Source: Methylocystis echinoides
GTDB lineage: Bacteria > Pseudomonadota > Alphaproteobacteria > Rhizobiales > Beijerinckiaceae
Length of the DNA: 64,000 nucleotides
Direction of reading: 5' to 3'
Assembly: GCF_040687965.1 (NCBI RefSeq)
Contig: NZ_CP156084.1
Coordinates: forward strand, 1,130,501 to 1,194,500
Positions 35,321 through 47,878 of this stretch are shown piece by piece (position 1 is the stretch's first letter; each line of letters starts with the position of its first letter). Under the pieces are notes generated by a model, which had not been told where the DNA came from, made no database searches, and saw nothing but the letters and a program-made list of their open reading frames with translations. The position numbers were made by a program, and so were the translations under genes.

Positions 35321-35755
35321 ATGCATGTGACGATCGAACAGGCAGAAAAGGCCATTGAGGCCGCGAGGAAGCGCGCTCTCGAACTCAATACGCAGATGTG
35401 CATCGCCATTGTCGATTCCGGCGCTAATCTCAAGGCCTTTTATCGCATGGACGACGCTTGGGTGGGCAGCATAGACATCGCGATGAAGAAAGCGAAAACG
35501 GCAGTCTTCTTCGGCATGCCGACCGGTCAGATCGGCAAGCTCTCGCAGCCCGGCGGCCCGCTCTACGCGATCGAACAGTCAAACGACGGGCTTATAACTT
35601 TTCCGGGCGGCCTTCCCATCGTGGACGTCGATGGGGTCATGATCGGCGCAATCGGCGTGTCGGGCAGCTCGGTCGAGAATGATCATGCCGTCGCGCAGGC
35701 CGGCGGCGGCGCCATCGGCGTTTGCGATCTACCGGAACATCCTTGGCGGACCTGA
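35321..35755 (+). CDS. GlcG/HbpS family heme-binding-type protein (DUF336)
   Basis: 144 residues, no signal peptide. The family pattern is clear: [17 protein letters not shown] at the start, [28 protein letters not shown], and the glycine-rich ending [17 protein letters not shown]. Members bind heme or corrinoid-like ligands, or appear beside glycolate or diol metabolism. AAAGAGGATAGG precedes the ATG. No metabolic gene next to it gives a clue. The ligand cannot be predicted. Confidence 0.85.
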   Translation: MHVTIEQAEKAIEAARKRALELNTQMCIAIVDSGANLKAFYRMDDAWVGSIDIAMKKAKTAVFFGMPTGQIGKLSQPGGPLYAIEQSNDGLITFPGGLPIVDVDGVMIGAIGVSGSSVENDHAVAQAGGGAIGVCDLPEHPWRT

Positions 35756-35821
35756 GATCAACTGCGCTCTCTCACTAAGAGGAAGAGCTCGCTCGACGGC
35801 GCGGCGATCAGGCCGCGCCTG

Positions 35822-36796
35822 TCACCCTATGCCGCCCAGCAAGACGGCGTACAGGGCCATCGATGCGCCGTACAACAAAATGACGAGCGCGTATCCGGCG
35901 ATGTTCCATCCTGTCGATGCGTCCGGCTTCATCCACCACTCGAGCTTGTTGAACGCCCAAGGCGCGATCCACCAGCCCAGGAGCTGCGTGCTGATGAGAT
36001 TCCCGATGAACAGACTCAGCCAGGGCGGGGCGTGGCGGGCGTCCAACAAAGGACCTCCGATAAAGTAACCCCAAAGGTAAACGACCGGATACAGCACGAG
36101 CAGGACAACCATGTTCTGCTTCATGATCACATGCTTGTCCTCGGGAGCACGATCGTCGGGAGAAAACCAGAAATCAAAACCATAATTGTTTCGACGCACG
36201 GTCATGCTGCGCTGAAATTTATCCCCCTTCATGAGAAGAGCGGCCCTTTCGGAAGAGTTGAGCCAATTCTCGAGGTTGGCGTCGCAGTCAAAGGCGACAA
36301 TTGTAACCCAACTGCTTTGAACGCCTGGCAAGGGTCTTTCAATTTTGTGGCGCAAGAAACCCTTGAACCTGGCTTCGGCCGCCTGGATATCATGTTGCCA
36401 GGACAGAAAGACGCCTTCGTCTTCCGGCTCAACGCGGTGTGAAATCATCACGGAAGCCACGCGGGCTTGCCCGCGGCTCGTATCCGAGAGCAGCTGAAGA
36501 TCTTCCTGACCCACCACATATTGCCGGGCATCGGCAAGAAGGATCGCCCGTTCGCCGCTCTGCAGCCATAAGCGGGCAGATTCGGCGGAAGAAAAATACT
36601 CGATTTCGATCCAGTCAACCTGAGTTGGAGGGTTCGGCGCCACCACCTCCTGACGGGTAAAGCCCGGCCAGTTCCGCAACCTCGTGGCGATCCGAGACAA
36701 CAGCATGGCGTAGGTTTCGCTGTCGGCGTCCGCGATTCGCTGCTGGATCACCAGCGCGACGGGGCCGTCAGTGGGGGAGCATTCCCTTGGCGTCAT
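35822..36796 (-). CDS. Antibiotic biosynthesis monooxygenase-like (ABM) protein with membrane anchor
   Basis: 324 residues. Two tandem ABM-type ferredoxin-like domains: about 10-105 (VALVIQQRIADADSETYAML, WPGFTRQEVV) and about 110-205 (ASVMISHRVEPEDEG, FKGFLRHKIERP). The last 100 residues contain three hydrophobic segments (about 228-250, 257-275 and 298-318). This layout is found in a bacterial ABM superfamily group of unknown substrate. The domain may bind small hydrophobic molecules at the membrane. Lower GC than the core; preceded by no strong Shine-Dalgarno, so a slightly internal start is possible. Confidence 0.78.
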   Translation of the reverse strand: MTPRECSPTDGPVALVIQQRIADADSETYAMLLSRIATRLRNWPGFTRQEVVAPNPPTQVDWIEIEYFSSAESARLWLQSGERAILLADARQYVVGQEDLQLLSDTSRGQARVASVMISHRVEPEDEGVFLSWQHDIQAAEARFKGFLRHKIERPLPGVQSSWVTIVAFDCDANLENWLNSSERAALLMKGDKFQRSMTVRRNNYGFDFWFSPDDRAPEDKHVIMKQNMVVLLVLYPVVYLWGYFIGGPLLDARHAPPWLSLFIGNLISTQLLGWWIAPWAFNKLEWWMKPDASTGWNIAGYALVILLYGASMALYAVLLGGIG

Positions 36797-36950
36797 CGAA
36801 ATCCTGGTCCGACTAATCCTGACAGCGGAGGCGTTCCGGCGATTTCCCTGCCTAGCCGGAAGATTGTCGGAGAGACGAAATCAATTGCGAACTGTTCTTG
36901 GTCTCGCTTGCCCCAATGATCAGAATCCCATGCTCTTCCCAACGTCCTAC

Positions 36951-37097
36951 TCAAAAAGCCGGGAGCGCGTGGTCAAACCCGAAACGCGCCACGACCCCTA
37001 GAAAGAACGCGGCGAAAATGGTGAGCGCGGCCGTCCCGACGGAGACGGTGGCGCGAAGACCGGCCGGTTTGAACAAGCTGCTGCTGACGACGGCCAT
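36951..37097 (-). CDS. Small membrane protein, 48 residues
   Basis: Sequence begins MAVVSSSLFKPAGLRA and has one hydrophobic helix, SVGTAALTIFAAFFLGVVAR, then a short tail. AGAGG lies five bases before ATG 37097. Single-span small proteins of this type are common in rhizobial genomes. It stands alone between the ABM gene and the next small gene on the other strand. Function unknown. Confidence 0.55.
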   Translation of the reverse strand: MAVVSSSLFKPAGLRATVSVGTAALTIFAAFFLGVVARFGFDHALPAF

Positions 37098-37277
37098 TTT
37101 GACCTCTCGGAGAGAAATAAGCATCACCGTAATTGGTGGACGCTCTTATCATTAACCAAGCGCTCGAATCCTGCAACCGGGCCAAGGCCGCCATCTCTTT
37201 GAAGCGCGTTGATTGAGCATTGGAACAATTGGATTTTTGTCAGGGTATGTTATCAACAAGAAAAGCGGAGGAATGAA

Positions 37278-37517
37278 ATGCTGCACTGGCTCGACGGAAA
37301 AAGGGGCGTCTTTGCATTCGTCGTCGTGTTCATTGGCCTCTCGATAGTAGGCGGCTGGGCGTATCTGTTTGAAACGCTGCCCGGCGGAGTTTGGCACAGG
37401 AACCGCATCACGGGCGCGACATGCTATCGGACGGTCCACTGCTGGACCGCCGCGAGCGATCCTTTTGGGAAGGGATTGAAACTTCCGGCGGAGCCCTTCG
37501 GCAAATTGAGCGAATAG
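37278..37517 (+). CDS. Small membrane protein, 79 residues
   Basis: ATG 37278 has GGAGGA at 37267-37272, five bases upstream. The start is MLHWLDGKRG followed by a membrane segment (VFAFVVVFIGLSIVGGWAYL) and a periplasmic-looking tail with two cysteines (ATCYRTVHCWT). A longer open frame to 37209 lacks a Shine-Dalgarno. No family recognised. Confidence 0.6.
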   Translation: MLHWLDGKRGVFAFVVVFIGLSIVGGWAYLFETLPGGVWHRNRITGATCYRTVHCWTAASDPFGKGLKLPAEPFGKLSE

Positions 37518-37607
37518 GCCTTTCCGCGGACTATTGCGCTCCTACGCGACGATCGACGTCGCGAACGATTCGGGAATGTGAATAAGAGTCTGCGCATTGG
37601 AGCGGCC

Positions 37608-38867
37608 ATGCCCCATCCCCCGGAGGGTTACTTCACCCGAGGCGTCGACGCCGATCCCGAACTCGCCGACCTGATCAAGGGCGAGCTTTCGCGTCAGCGC
37701 GAGGGAATCGAGCTGATCGCCTCTGAAAACATCGTCTCGCGCCTGGTGCTGGAAGCGCAAGGCTCGGCGCTCACCAACAAGACGGTCGAGGGGGCGCCTT
37801 ACGCGCGCTATTACGGCGGCGCTCAATTCGCCGACGCCATCGAAAGCCTCGCCGTCGCGCGCGCCAAAAGACTTTTCGGCTGCCGCTTCGCCAATGTGCA
37901 GCCGCATTCGGGCTCGAACGCCAACGCCGGCGTGTTTCTTGGCCTCCTCGACCTCGGCGATCCGATCCTCTCCATGAATGTCGCGGCGGGCGGGCATATC
38001 AGCCATGGCCATCCCGCGACGCTGACCGGACGCGACTACAAGATTGCCCATTACGGCGTGAACCGCGTCACGGAGACGATCGACCTCGGCGAGGTGCGCG
38101 ACCTCGCTCGCAAGACGCGCCCGCGGATGATCGTCGCCGGCGGCTCCGCCTATCCGCGGGCGATCGACTTCGCGGGTCTGCGCGCCATTGCGGATGAGGT
38201 CGGCGCCTTTCTTCTCGTCGACATGGCGCATTTCGCGGGGCTCGTCGCCACAGGACTCTATCCGCACCCCTTTCCGCACGCCCATGTCGTGACGACGACG
38301 ACCTACAAATCCCTGCGCGGCGCGCGCGGCGGCCTGGTTTTGTGGAACGACGACGCCTTGTCGAGCCGCATCAACGCCGGGATCTTTCCGGGCGTTCAGG
38401 GCTCGGTGATGCTGCACGCCGTCGCCGGCAAGGCGGCCTGCCTCGGCGAGGCGCTGCGCCCCGACTTTCGCGCCTATAACGAAGCCGTGCTCGACAACGC
38501 GCGCACGCTTGCCCATGCTTTGGACGCGGCAGGCCTGCGCATCGTCGCCGGCGGCACGGATATGGGGCTGATCCTCGTCGATCTGTCGGCGACCGGCGTC
38601 ACCGGCGACGTCGCCGCCAAAGCGCTCGAGACGGCCGGTCTCGCGGTCAACAAGAATCTGATCCCCTTCGATCCGCGGCCGCCCGAGGCGCCCTCCGGCC
38701 TGCGGCTGTCCAGCAACGCCGGCACGACGCGCGGCTTCGGCCCCGCCGAATTCCGGCAGATCGGCGCGTGGATTGCAGGCGTCGTCGCCGATCCCACAAA
38801 CCGCTCGCTCATCGCCGCGGCGCGCGACGACGTGCTGGCGCTTTGCCGGGCGTTTCCTATTTACTGA
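37608..38867 (+). CDS. glyA: Serine hydroxymethyltransferase-like enzyme, divergent active site
   Basis: 419 residues, full length. PLP enzyme that in its standard form converts serine plus tetrahydrofolate to glycine plus methylene-tetrahydrofolate. ELIASENIVSR, QPHSGSNAN and the cofactor lysine K234 in TTTTYKSLRG are present. Two active-site differences stand out: the residue before the lysine is Tyr (Y233) where canonical SHMT has His, and NKTVEG has Thr where NKYAEG has Tyr. This points to a paralogue with a different substrate, such as an alpha-methylserine or related aldolase-type enzyme. ATG 37608 has GGAG five bases upstream; GTG 37578 is less likely. Confidence 0.85.
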   Translation: MPHPPEGYFTRGVDADPELADLIKGELSRQREGIELIASENIVSRLVLEAQGSALTNKTVEGAPYARYYGGAQFADAIESLAVARAKRLFGCRFANVQPHSGSNANAGVFLGLLDLGDPILSMNVAAGGHISHGHPATLTGRDYKIAHYGVNRVTETIDLGEVRDLARKTRPRMIVAGGSAYPRAIDFAGLRAIADEVGAFLLVDMAHFAGLVATGLYPHPFPHAHVVTTTTYKSLRGARGGLVLWNDDALSSRINAGIFPGVQGSVMLHAVAGKAACLGEALRPDFRAYNEAVLDNARTLAHALDAAGLRIVAGGTDMGLILVDLSATGVTGDVAAKALETAGLAVNKNLIPFDPRPPEAPSGLRLSSNAGTTRGFGPAEFRQIGAWIAGVVADPTNRSLIAAARDDVLALCRAFPIY

Positions 38868-38892
38868 CGAGACTTGTCAAACTGCGGCGGTC

Positions 38893-40077
38893 ATGGCTCT
38901 CGAACTCTCGGCGCGTATCGTTCAGTCCCTCGAAAGCGTCGGCGCCGCTGCATGGGACGCCTGCGCCAACCCACGGGGCGCGCCCCATAATCCCTTCGTC
39001 TCCTACGCCTTCCTCCAGGCGCTCGAACGCTCCGGCTCCGTGGGGCGCAAGACCGGCTGGGCGCCCGTTCACGTGCTGGTCGAGGACGCGACTGGGCGTC
39101 TCGTCGCCTGCGCGCCGACCTATCTCAAGTCGCACAGTCTCGGCGAATATGTGTTCGACCAAGGCTGGGCGCAGGCCTATGAGCGCGCGGGCGGGCGCTA
39201 TTATCCCAAGCTTCAGGTCGCGTCGCCCTTCACGCCCGTCACCGGGCGACGGCTGCTCGTCGCAGACGGCGCGCCCCACGGCGCTTCGGCGGCTTTGATC
39301 GGCGCGCTGCGCGGCCTGCGACAGGCCCTGGAAGCGTCGTCGCTGCACATCGCCTTCGCGACGCCGTCAGAGGCCGAGACTCTGCGCGCCGCGGGCTTTA
39401 CGCTGCGCGCCGGCGAACAATTCCATTTCACCAACGAAGACTATCGCGACTTCGATGATTTTCTCGACGCGCTGGCGAGCCGCAAGCGCAAGGCGATCCG
39501 TCGGGAAAGACGCGAGGCGCAAACCGGCCTCGTCATCGAGCGTCTCGCCGGCGCCGAAATAAAGCCCGCGCATTGGGACGCTTTCTTCGCCTTTTACATG
39601 GACACCGGCGCGCGTAAATGGGGCCGGCCCTATCTCACACGCGCATTCTTCGACATGATCGGCGAGACGATGGCGGAGCGCCTCCTGCTGGTGATGGCGC
39701 GCGAAAACGGCGCGCCTATCGCCGGCGCGATCAATTTTCTGGGCGACGACGCCATTTACGGCCGCAACTGGGGCGCGCTCGTCGAGCGACCCTTTCTGCA
39801 TTTCGAGGTCTGCTATTATCAGGCGATCGAACATGCGATCGCCCATGGCTACAAGCGCGTCGAGGCGGGCGCGCAGGGCGAGCACAAGCTTGCGCGGGGC
39901 TATCGTCCGGTTCTCACCTGGTCGGCGCATGACTTCGCCGACAAGGGCTTTGGCGCCGCCATCGCCGACTATTGCCGGCGCGAGCGCCTCGAGGTCGACG
40001 CCATGATCGCCGAGCAGGAAGCCGCGCTGCCGTTCCGCAACGACGTGAAAGAGACAAGGGAGAAGACGCCATCATGA
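38893..40077 (+). CDS. GNAT/FemAB-like N-acyltransferase (DUF482)
   Basis: 394 residues. The family pattern of peptidogalycan biosynthesis/FemAB-like proteins is clear: [23 protein letters not shown]-like with [32 protein letters not shown] and [21 protein letters not shown], then [20 protein letters not shown]. The cytosolic product probably transfers an acyl or aminoacyl group; the substrate is not known. ATG 38893 is 25 bases after the glyA stop. Its stop overlaps the next ATG (ATGA), so the next gene is coupled. Confidence 0.87.
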   Translation: MALELSARIVQSLESVGAAAWDACANPRGAPHNPFVSYAFLQALERSGSVGRKTGWAPVHVLVEDATGRLVACAPTYLKSHSLGEYVFDQGWAQAYERAGGRYYPKLQVASPFTPVTGRRLLVADGAPHGASAALIGALRGLRQALEASSLHIAFATPSEAETLRAAGFTLRAGEQFHFTNEDYRDFDDFLDALASRKRKAIRRERREAQTGLVIERLAGAEIKPAHWDAFFAFYMDTGARKWGRPYLTRAFFDMIGETMAERLLLVMARENGAPIAGAINFLGDDAIYGRNWGALVERPFLHFEVCYYQAIEHAIAHGYKRVEAGAQGEHKLARGYRPVLTWSAHDFADKGFGAAIADYCRRERLEVDAMIAEQEAALPFRNDVKETREKTPS

Positions 40078-40547
40078 GCGAGACGCAACGACCGCCGCTG
40101 CCGCCCTTCACGCGCGAAACCGCGATCCAGAAAGTGCGCATGGCCGAGGACGCCTGGAACACGCGCGATCCCGAGCGCGTCTCGCTCGCCTATACGATCG
40201 ACAGCCGTTGGCGCAATCGCGCCGAGTTTCCGGTCGGGCGCGGGCAAATCGTCGAATTTCTGACGCGCAAATGGGCGCGCGAGCTCGATTATCGCCTCAT
40301 CAAGGAACTGTGGGCCTGCGCCGACAATCGCATCGCCGTGCGCTTCGCCTACGAATGGCGCGACGATTCGGGCAACTGGTTTCGCTCGCATGGCAACGAG
40401 AATTGGGAGTTCGACGAAAACGGTCTGATGCGCCTGCGCTTCGCGAGCATCAACGACCAGCCGATCAGCGAAGCCGAGCGCAAATATCGCTGGCCGCTCG
40501 GCCCGCGTCCCAAGGACCATCCCGGCCTCTCCGACCTCGGCCTGTGA
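40074..40547 (+). CDS. DUF1348 (nuclear transport factor 2-like) protein
   Basis: 157 residues. A compact NTF2-like fold with family landmarks [57 protein letters not shown] and a Trp/Pro tail ending [11 protein letters not shown]. Cytosolic; function unknown. It starts four bases before the end of the preceding acyltransferase gene. This gene pair may work together. Confidence 0.88.
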   Translation: MSETQRPPLPPFTRETAIQKVRMAEDAWNTRDPERVSLAYTIDSRWRNRAEFPVGRGQIVEFLTRKWARELDYRLIKELWACADNRIAVRFAYEWRDDSGNWFRSHGNENWEFDENGLMRLRFASINDQPISEAERKYRWPLGPRPKDHPGLSDLGL

Positions 40548-40600
40548 TTTGACGGGCGAGCGCCCGCGCGCGAAGATGCCGGGAACGATCGGAGACGCTC

Positions 40601-40831
40601 ATGTCCCTCGCCGCGCCGCTTGCCGTTGGAATCGCTGTCGCCGCAATCTGTGGCCTCGGCGGCTGCGTCGTCGCGCATCGACTGCTGCCTCGCTTCAGCG
40701 GATCGAAGGCGCATTGCGCGACGCCGGCCGAAGACGCAAAGGGTTTGCGAAGGATCGCTCCCCTTCTGTTCAGCGCGCTCGCTTGCGGCGCCGTCATGGC
40801 CGCCGCGCTCTACCTGCTTCCGTCGCCCTGA
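40601..40831 (+). CDS. Small hypothetical membrane protein
   Basis: 76 residues with two hydrophobic segments (about 5-24 and 52-72) around a polar loop. CGGAGACGCTC lies directly before ATG 40601. No family recognised. Confidence is limited because the GC-rich strand produces random open frames of this size. Confidence 0.5.
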   Translation: MSLAAPLAVGIAVAAICGLGGCVVAHRLLPRFSGSKAHCATPAEDAKGLRRIAPLLFSALACGAVMAAALYLLPSP

Positions 40832-40970
40832 ACCGCGAATCTGCCGTTTAGGGCGCGCTGATGAAGCGCGACCTTTAGAGACGCCTCGTTGTCGCAGGCG
40901 CCCTCGGTCGTCTTGCAGCACGGAACAAAGGCGCGTCGCCACGATTTTCATGAGCTTCCTGGAGGAAGCC

Positions 40971-42167
40971 ATGCGGCCGATGTCCTACGCCTCTTTCGCC
41001 CTCCTTTGCGCGGTCGCGCTCGCGCGATTTTCCAACCCCGCGCCGCACGCGAAAAGCGCGAGCGACATCGACGCCCTGCTGAAGGAGACGCGCCTCCCGG
41101 ACGGCTTCGCCATCTCGCTCTATGCGCGGGCGCCGGGCGCGCGAAGCATCGCGGTGGGGCCGCAGGGCAAGGCGATCTTCATCGGCACGGGCGCCGACAA
41201 CCGCATTTATGTGCTGGCGCCTGGCGTCGACGGCGCGTCCTCCGTCGGCCTCTTCGCGTCGGGCGTCGACTTCGATCGGCCGCACGGCCTCTGCTTCGAC
41301 GACGCAGGGTCGCTCTATGTCGCCGAGCGCAACCGGATCCTGCGTTTCGCCGACGCCGAGAACAATTGGCGCAAGCCCGAGAAGACGGTCGTCGTCGAAA
41401 AAGGCGCGCTCATTCCAAGCGACGAGGAAAGCGACGCGCACACCTCGCGCATGTGCCGCATTGGACCCGACGGCAAGCTCTATGTGTCGCTCGGCCAGCC
41501 CTATGACGTTGCGCCGAAAGAAAAGCTGGCGCTCTACGACGAAACCGGCATTGGCGGCGTCGTTCGGATGAACAAGGACGGGTCAGCGCGCGACGTCTTC
41601 GCACGCGGCATACGCAATTCCGTCGGCATGGACTTCAACCCCGCCGACGGCGCGCTGTGGTTTACCGATAATCAGTCGAACGAAATGGGCGACGACACGC
41701 CGCCCGGCGAGCTCAATCGCGCGCCCGTCGCCGGCCTGCATTTCGGTTTTCCCTGGTATGGCGGCGGCCACGCCCGCACGCCGGAATATGCCGACGAGCC
41801 GCCGCCGGATGGCGTCGTCTTTCCGGAAGTCGAAGAGGCGCCGCACGCGGCCGACCTCGGCATGATCTTCTACACGGGCGCGGCTTTTCCCGAGAAATAC
41901 CGGGGCGGGATCTTCTCCGCCCAGCATGGCTCCGGCGGCCGCGAGCCGCCGCTCGGCGCAAGGCTGATGTTCACGCCCGTTGGGCCCGATGGCAGAGCCG
42001 GGCGAAGCGAACCCTTCCTCGAGGGCTGGAACAAGGGCGTCACGCCCTATCTCGCCCGGCCGGTCGACGTGGCGCAGACTCCGGACGGCGCCCTGCTCGT
42101 CACCGACGACCAGAACGGCGCCGTCTACCGCATTCGCTACCGCCCGAGCCCCATCGCCCGCAATTGA
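40971..42167 (+). CDS. Sorbosone dehydrogenase-type PQQ-dependent sugar dehydrogenase
   Basis: 398 residues. A signal peptide (about 1-35) precedes a six-bladed propeller with SIAVGPQGKAIFIGTG, VDFDRPHGLCFDDAGSLYVA, ARGIRNSVGMDFNPADGALW, FTDNQSNEMGDDTPPGELN and the RPVDVAQTPDGALLVTDDQNG ending, read in parts. It is probably periplasmic and uses PQQ to oxidise a sugar or aldehyde; the real substrate is unknown. ATG 40971 has GGAGGA directly upstream. The frame is open to 40620, but without a Shine-Dalgarno. Confidence 0.88.
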   Translation: MRPMSYASFALLCAVALARFSNPAPHAKSASDIDALLKETRLPDGFAISLYARAPGARSIAVGPQGKAIFIGTGADNRIYVLAPGVDGASSVGLFASGVDFDRPHGLCFDDAGSLYVAERNRILRFADAENNWRKPEKTVVVEKGALIPSDEESDAHTSRMCRIGPDGKLYVSLGQPYDVAPKEKLALYDETGIGGVVRMNKDGSARDVFARGIRNSVGMDFNPADGALWFTDNQSNEMGDDTPPGELNRAPVAGLHFGFPWYGGGHARTPEYADEPPPDGVVFPEVEEAPHAADLGMIFYTGAAFPEKYRGGIFSAQHGSGGREPPLGARLMFTPVGPDGRAGRSEPFLEGWNKGVTPYLARPVDVAQTPDGALLVTDDQNGAVYRIRYRPSPIARN

Positions 42168-42230
42168 AACGGCGCCATTGGCGCCGGGCTTGGCGGGAAC
42201 CATGTTTCGTCTCGGACAGGAGATCGAAAC

Positions 42231-42935
42231 ATGCAGATGGCGATCCGTAAGGCGGACGCGCGCGGCGCGGCCCGGCTCGGCTGGCTCGACAGCCGGCACA
42301 GCTTTTCTTTCGGCGACTATTACGATCCGGCGCATATGGGCTTCGGGCCCTTGCGGGTGATCAACGAGGATCGCGTCGCGCCGGGCGGCGGCTTTCCGAC
42401 GCATCCTCATCGCGACATGGAGATCATCTCCTATGTGCTCGAGGGCGCGCTGGAGCATCAGGACAGCACCGGCGGCGGCGGCGTTCTGCGTCCCGGCGAA
42501 GCCCAGCGCATGACCGCGGGGACGGGCGTGCGCCACAGCGAATTCAACGCTTCCGACCGCGAGCCGGCGCATTTCCTGCAAATCTGGATTTTGCCGGAGC
42601 GCGAAGGCCTCGCCCCCGGTTATGAGCAGAAGGCCTTCCCCGCGGCGGAGCTGCGCGGGCGGTTGCGGCTGATCGCCTCCCGCGACGGCCGCGACGGGGC
42701 GCTCACCCTCCATCGCGACGTCGACCTCTATGCGACGCGGCTCGGCGCAGGGGAAAATGTGACGCTGCATTTGGCGCCGGGGCGCGGCGCCTGGGTGCAG
42801 GTCGCGCGCGGCGACCTCCTCGTGAATGGCGAGCGGCTCGCCGCCGGCGACGGCGTCGGCGTGACGGAAGCGGATGAACTGCGCCTCGAGGGGGTCAACG
42901 AGGCGGAGGCGCTTCTCTTCAACATGCGCATGTGA
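42231..42935 (+). CDS. Pirin family protein (bicupin, YhhW-like)
   Basis: 234 residues. The metal-binding N-terminal cupin is intact: FPTHPHRDMEIISYVLEG (His residues at the site), then TAGTGVRHSEFNAS. The SFSFGDYYDPAHMGFGPLRV start is typical. Related proteins open quercetin-like flavonols in vitro; the natural role in bacteria is not known. GGAGA precedes the ATG. It stands between the sugar dehydrogenase and a methyltransferase gene on the same strand. Confidence 0.93.
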   Translation: MQMAIRKADARGAARLGWLDSRHSFSFGDYYDPAHMGFGPLRVINEDRVAPGGGFPTHPHRDMEIISYVLEGALEHQDSTGGGGVLRPGEAQRMTAGTGVRHSEFNASDREPAHFLQIWILPEREGLAPGYEQKAFPAAELRGRLRLIASRDGRDGALTLHRDVDLYATRLGAGENVTLHLAPGRGAWVQVARGDLLVNGERLAAGDGVGVTEADELRLEGVNEAEALLFNMRM

Positions 42936-43017
42936 GACATGAAGGCACACGTTCGCGGCGACGTGGCGCAGGCTTGCGTCGCTGCGCGCGCAACCACGGC
43001 AAGGCTTCGGAGAGGCT

Positions 43018-43782
43018 GTGAAGGCGGACGACGAGCAATCGCTGGTCTTTGGCGAGAACGCGGCGGAATATGCAGCGTTTCGACCGGATTATCCCGAGGC
43101 GCTTTTCGCCTGGCTCGCCGAAGCCGTCCCCGCGCGGGGCCTCGCCTGGGATTGCGGCGCCGGCAGCGGCCAGGCGGCGTTGGGGCTCTCGCCCTATTTC
43201 GACCGCGTGCTGGCCACCGAGCGCGACCCGCGGCAATTGGCCTTGGCGCCGAAACGGCCCAATATCGACTACCGCCTCGCCGCCGCGGAGGACGACCCTG
43301 GCCTCGTTGACGCCGTCGACCTCATCGCCTGCGCCTGCTCGCTGCACTGGTTCGACCTCGCCAAATTCTACCCGCTGGCCCGGCGCGCCCTGAAGCCCGG
43401 CGGCGTTCTTGCGGCCTGGACCTATGACTGGCCCTGGACCGGCCGCCCAGCGCTCGACGCCGTGCTGGAACGGCTCAAGACCGACATTCTCGGCGCGTTC
43501 TGGGGAGAGACGTCGCATTATTACTTCAGCGGCTACCGCACCCTGCCCTTTCCCTTCCCCGAGCGCGAGAGCCCCGCCTTCACGACGCCGATCGCCGACT
43601 CGAAGAAGGGTCTCGTCCGCTTCCTCTCGACCTGGTCGGCCGTGCGCAAATATCGGGAGCGGCTAGGGCGCGACCCGCTCGCCCTTGTGGATAAGGCGCT
43701 GGACGCCGCGTGGCGGGCCGATCCGCCGGCCGCGCCGCTCAGGGTTCCGCTGCATTTGCGCTGTGGTTACAGAGACGTTTGA
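43018..43782 (+). CDS. Class I SAM-dependent methyltransferase
   Basis: 254 residues. The SAM-binding motif is WDCGAGSGQAAL (about 44-55), followed by the acidic ATERD and a CSLHWFDLAKFYPLARRALKPGG segment. It resembles the small-molecule methyltransferases related to trans-aconitate and yeast-type TMT enzymes. The substrate is unknown. GTG 43018 follows GGAGAGGCT; the ATG alternatives are further inside. recA lies 140 bases downstream with its own promoter. Confidence 0.88.
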   Translation: MKADDEQSLVFGENAAEYAAFRPDYPEALFAWLAEAVPARGLAWDCGAGSGQAALGLSPYFDRVLATERDPRQLALAPKRPNIDYRLAAAEDDPGLVDAVDLIACACSLHWFDLAKFYPLARRALKPGGVLAAWTYDWPWTGRPALDAVLERLKTDILGAFWGETSHYYFSGYRTLPFPFPERESPAFTTPIADSKKGLVRFLSTWSAVRKYRERLGRDPLALVDKALDAAWRADPPAAPLRVPLHLRCGYRDV

Positions 43783-43823
43783 GTTGAAACGATCTTCTCT
43801 TGGGTATCGGAGGCTTGGGAAAA

Positions 43824-43838
43824 GAACGAAAAAAGAAC
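43824..43838 (+). promoter_or_regulatory. Alphaproteobacterial LexA (SOS) box upstream of recA
   Basis: GAAC-N7-GAAC at 43824-43838 is the reverse complement of the GTTC-N7-GTTC box used by alphaproteobacterial LexA. It lies 84 bases before the recA GTG start. A third GAAC at 43849 is out of spacing. It predicts damage-induced recA expression. Confidence 0.85.
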
Positions 43839-43921
43839 TTGGCGGCTAGAACAAATCATGCACAATAGCGTTCGAGCACGTTGCCCACGCCCGTCGATTC
43901 GTGCCAGAAGGATTTCAAGCC

Positions 43922-44989
<1,068 letters not shown>

Positions 44990-45019
44990 TCCGGCGCCCT
45001 TCTCCACTTTACCGATCGA

Positions 45020-45043
45020 AGGCCCGCCCGTCGGGCCTTTTTC
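45020..45043 (+). terminator. Terminator after recA
   Basis: AAGGCCCG (45020-45027) pairs with CGGGCCTT (45033-45040), followed by TTT. It lies 30 bases after the recA stop. Confidence 0.85.
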
Positions 45044-45208
45044 ATTGCCGAAACGCTCCCGGACTGGCATATCCGGCCGCAACAGGCGGCGCGCGCGGGC
45101 TTGCATCCGGCCCATCGCGACGCGGGCCGTCGGCGGGACGGCCTTCCGCCCGGCAAAGTTTTTCACCATATGACCGGGCGCGCCCGGTCGCCTTCAGAGA
45201 GACGCAAA

Positions 45209-47874
<2,666 letters not shown>

Positions 47875-47878
<4 letters not shown>

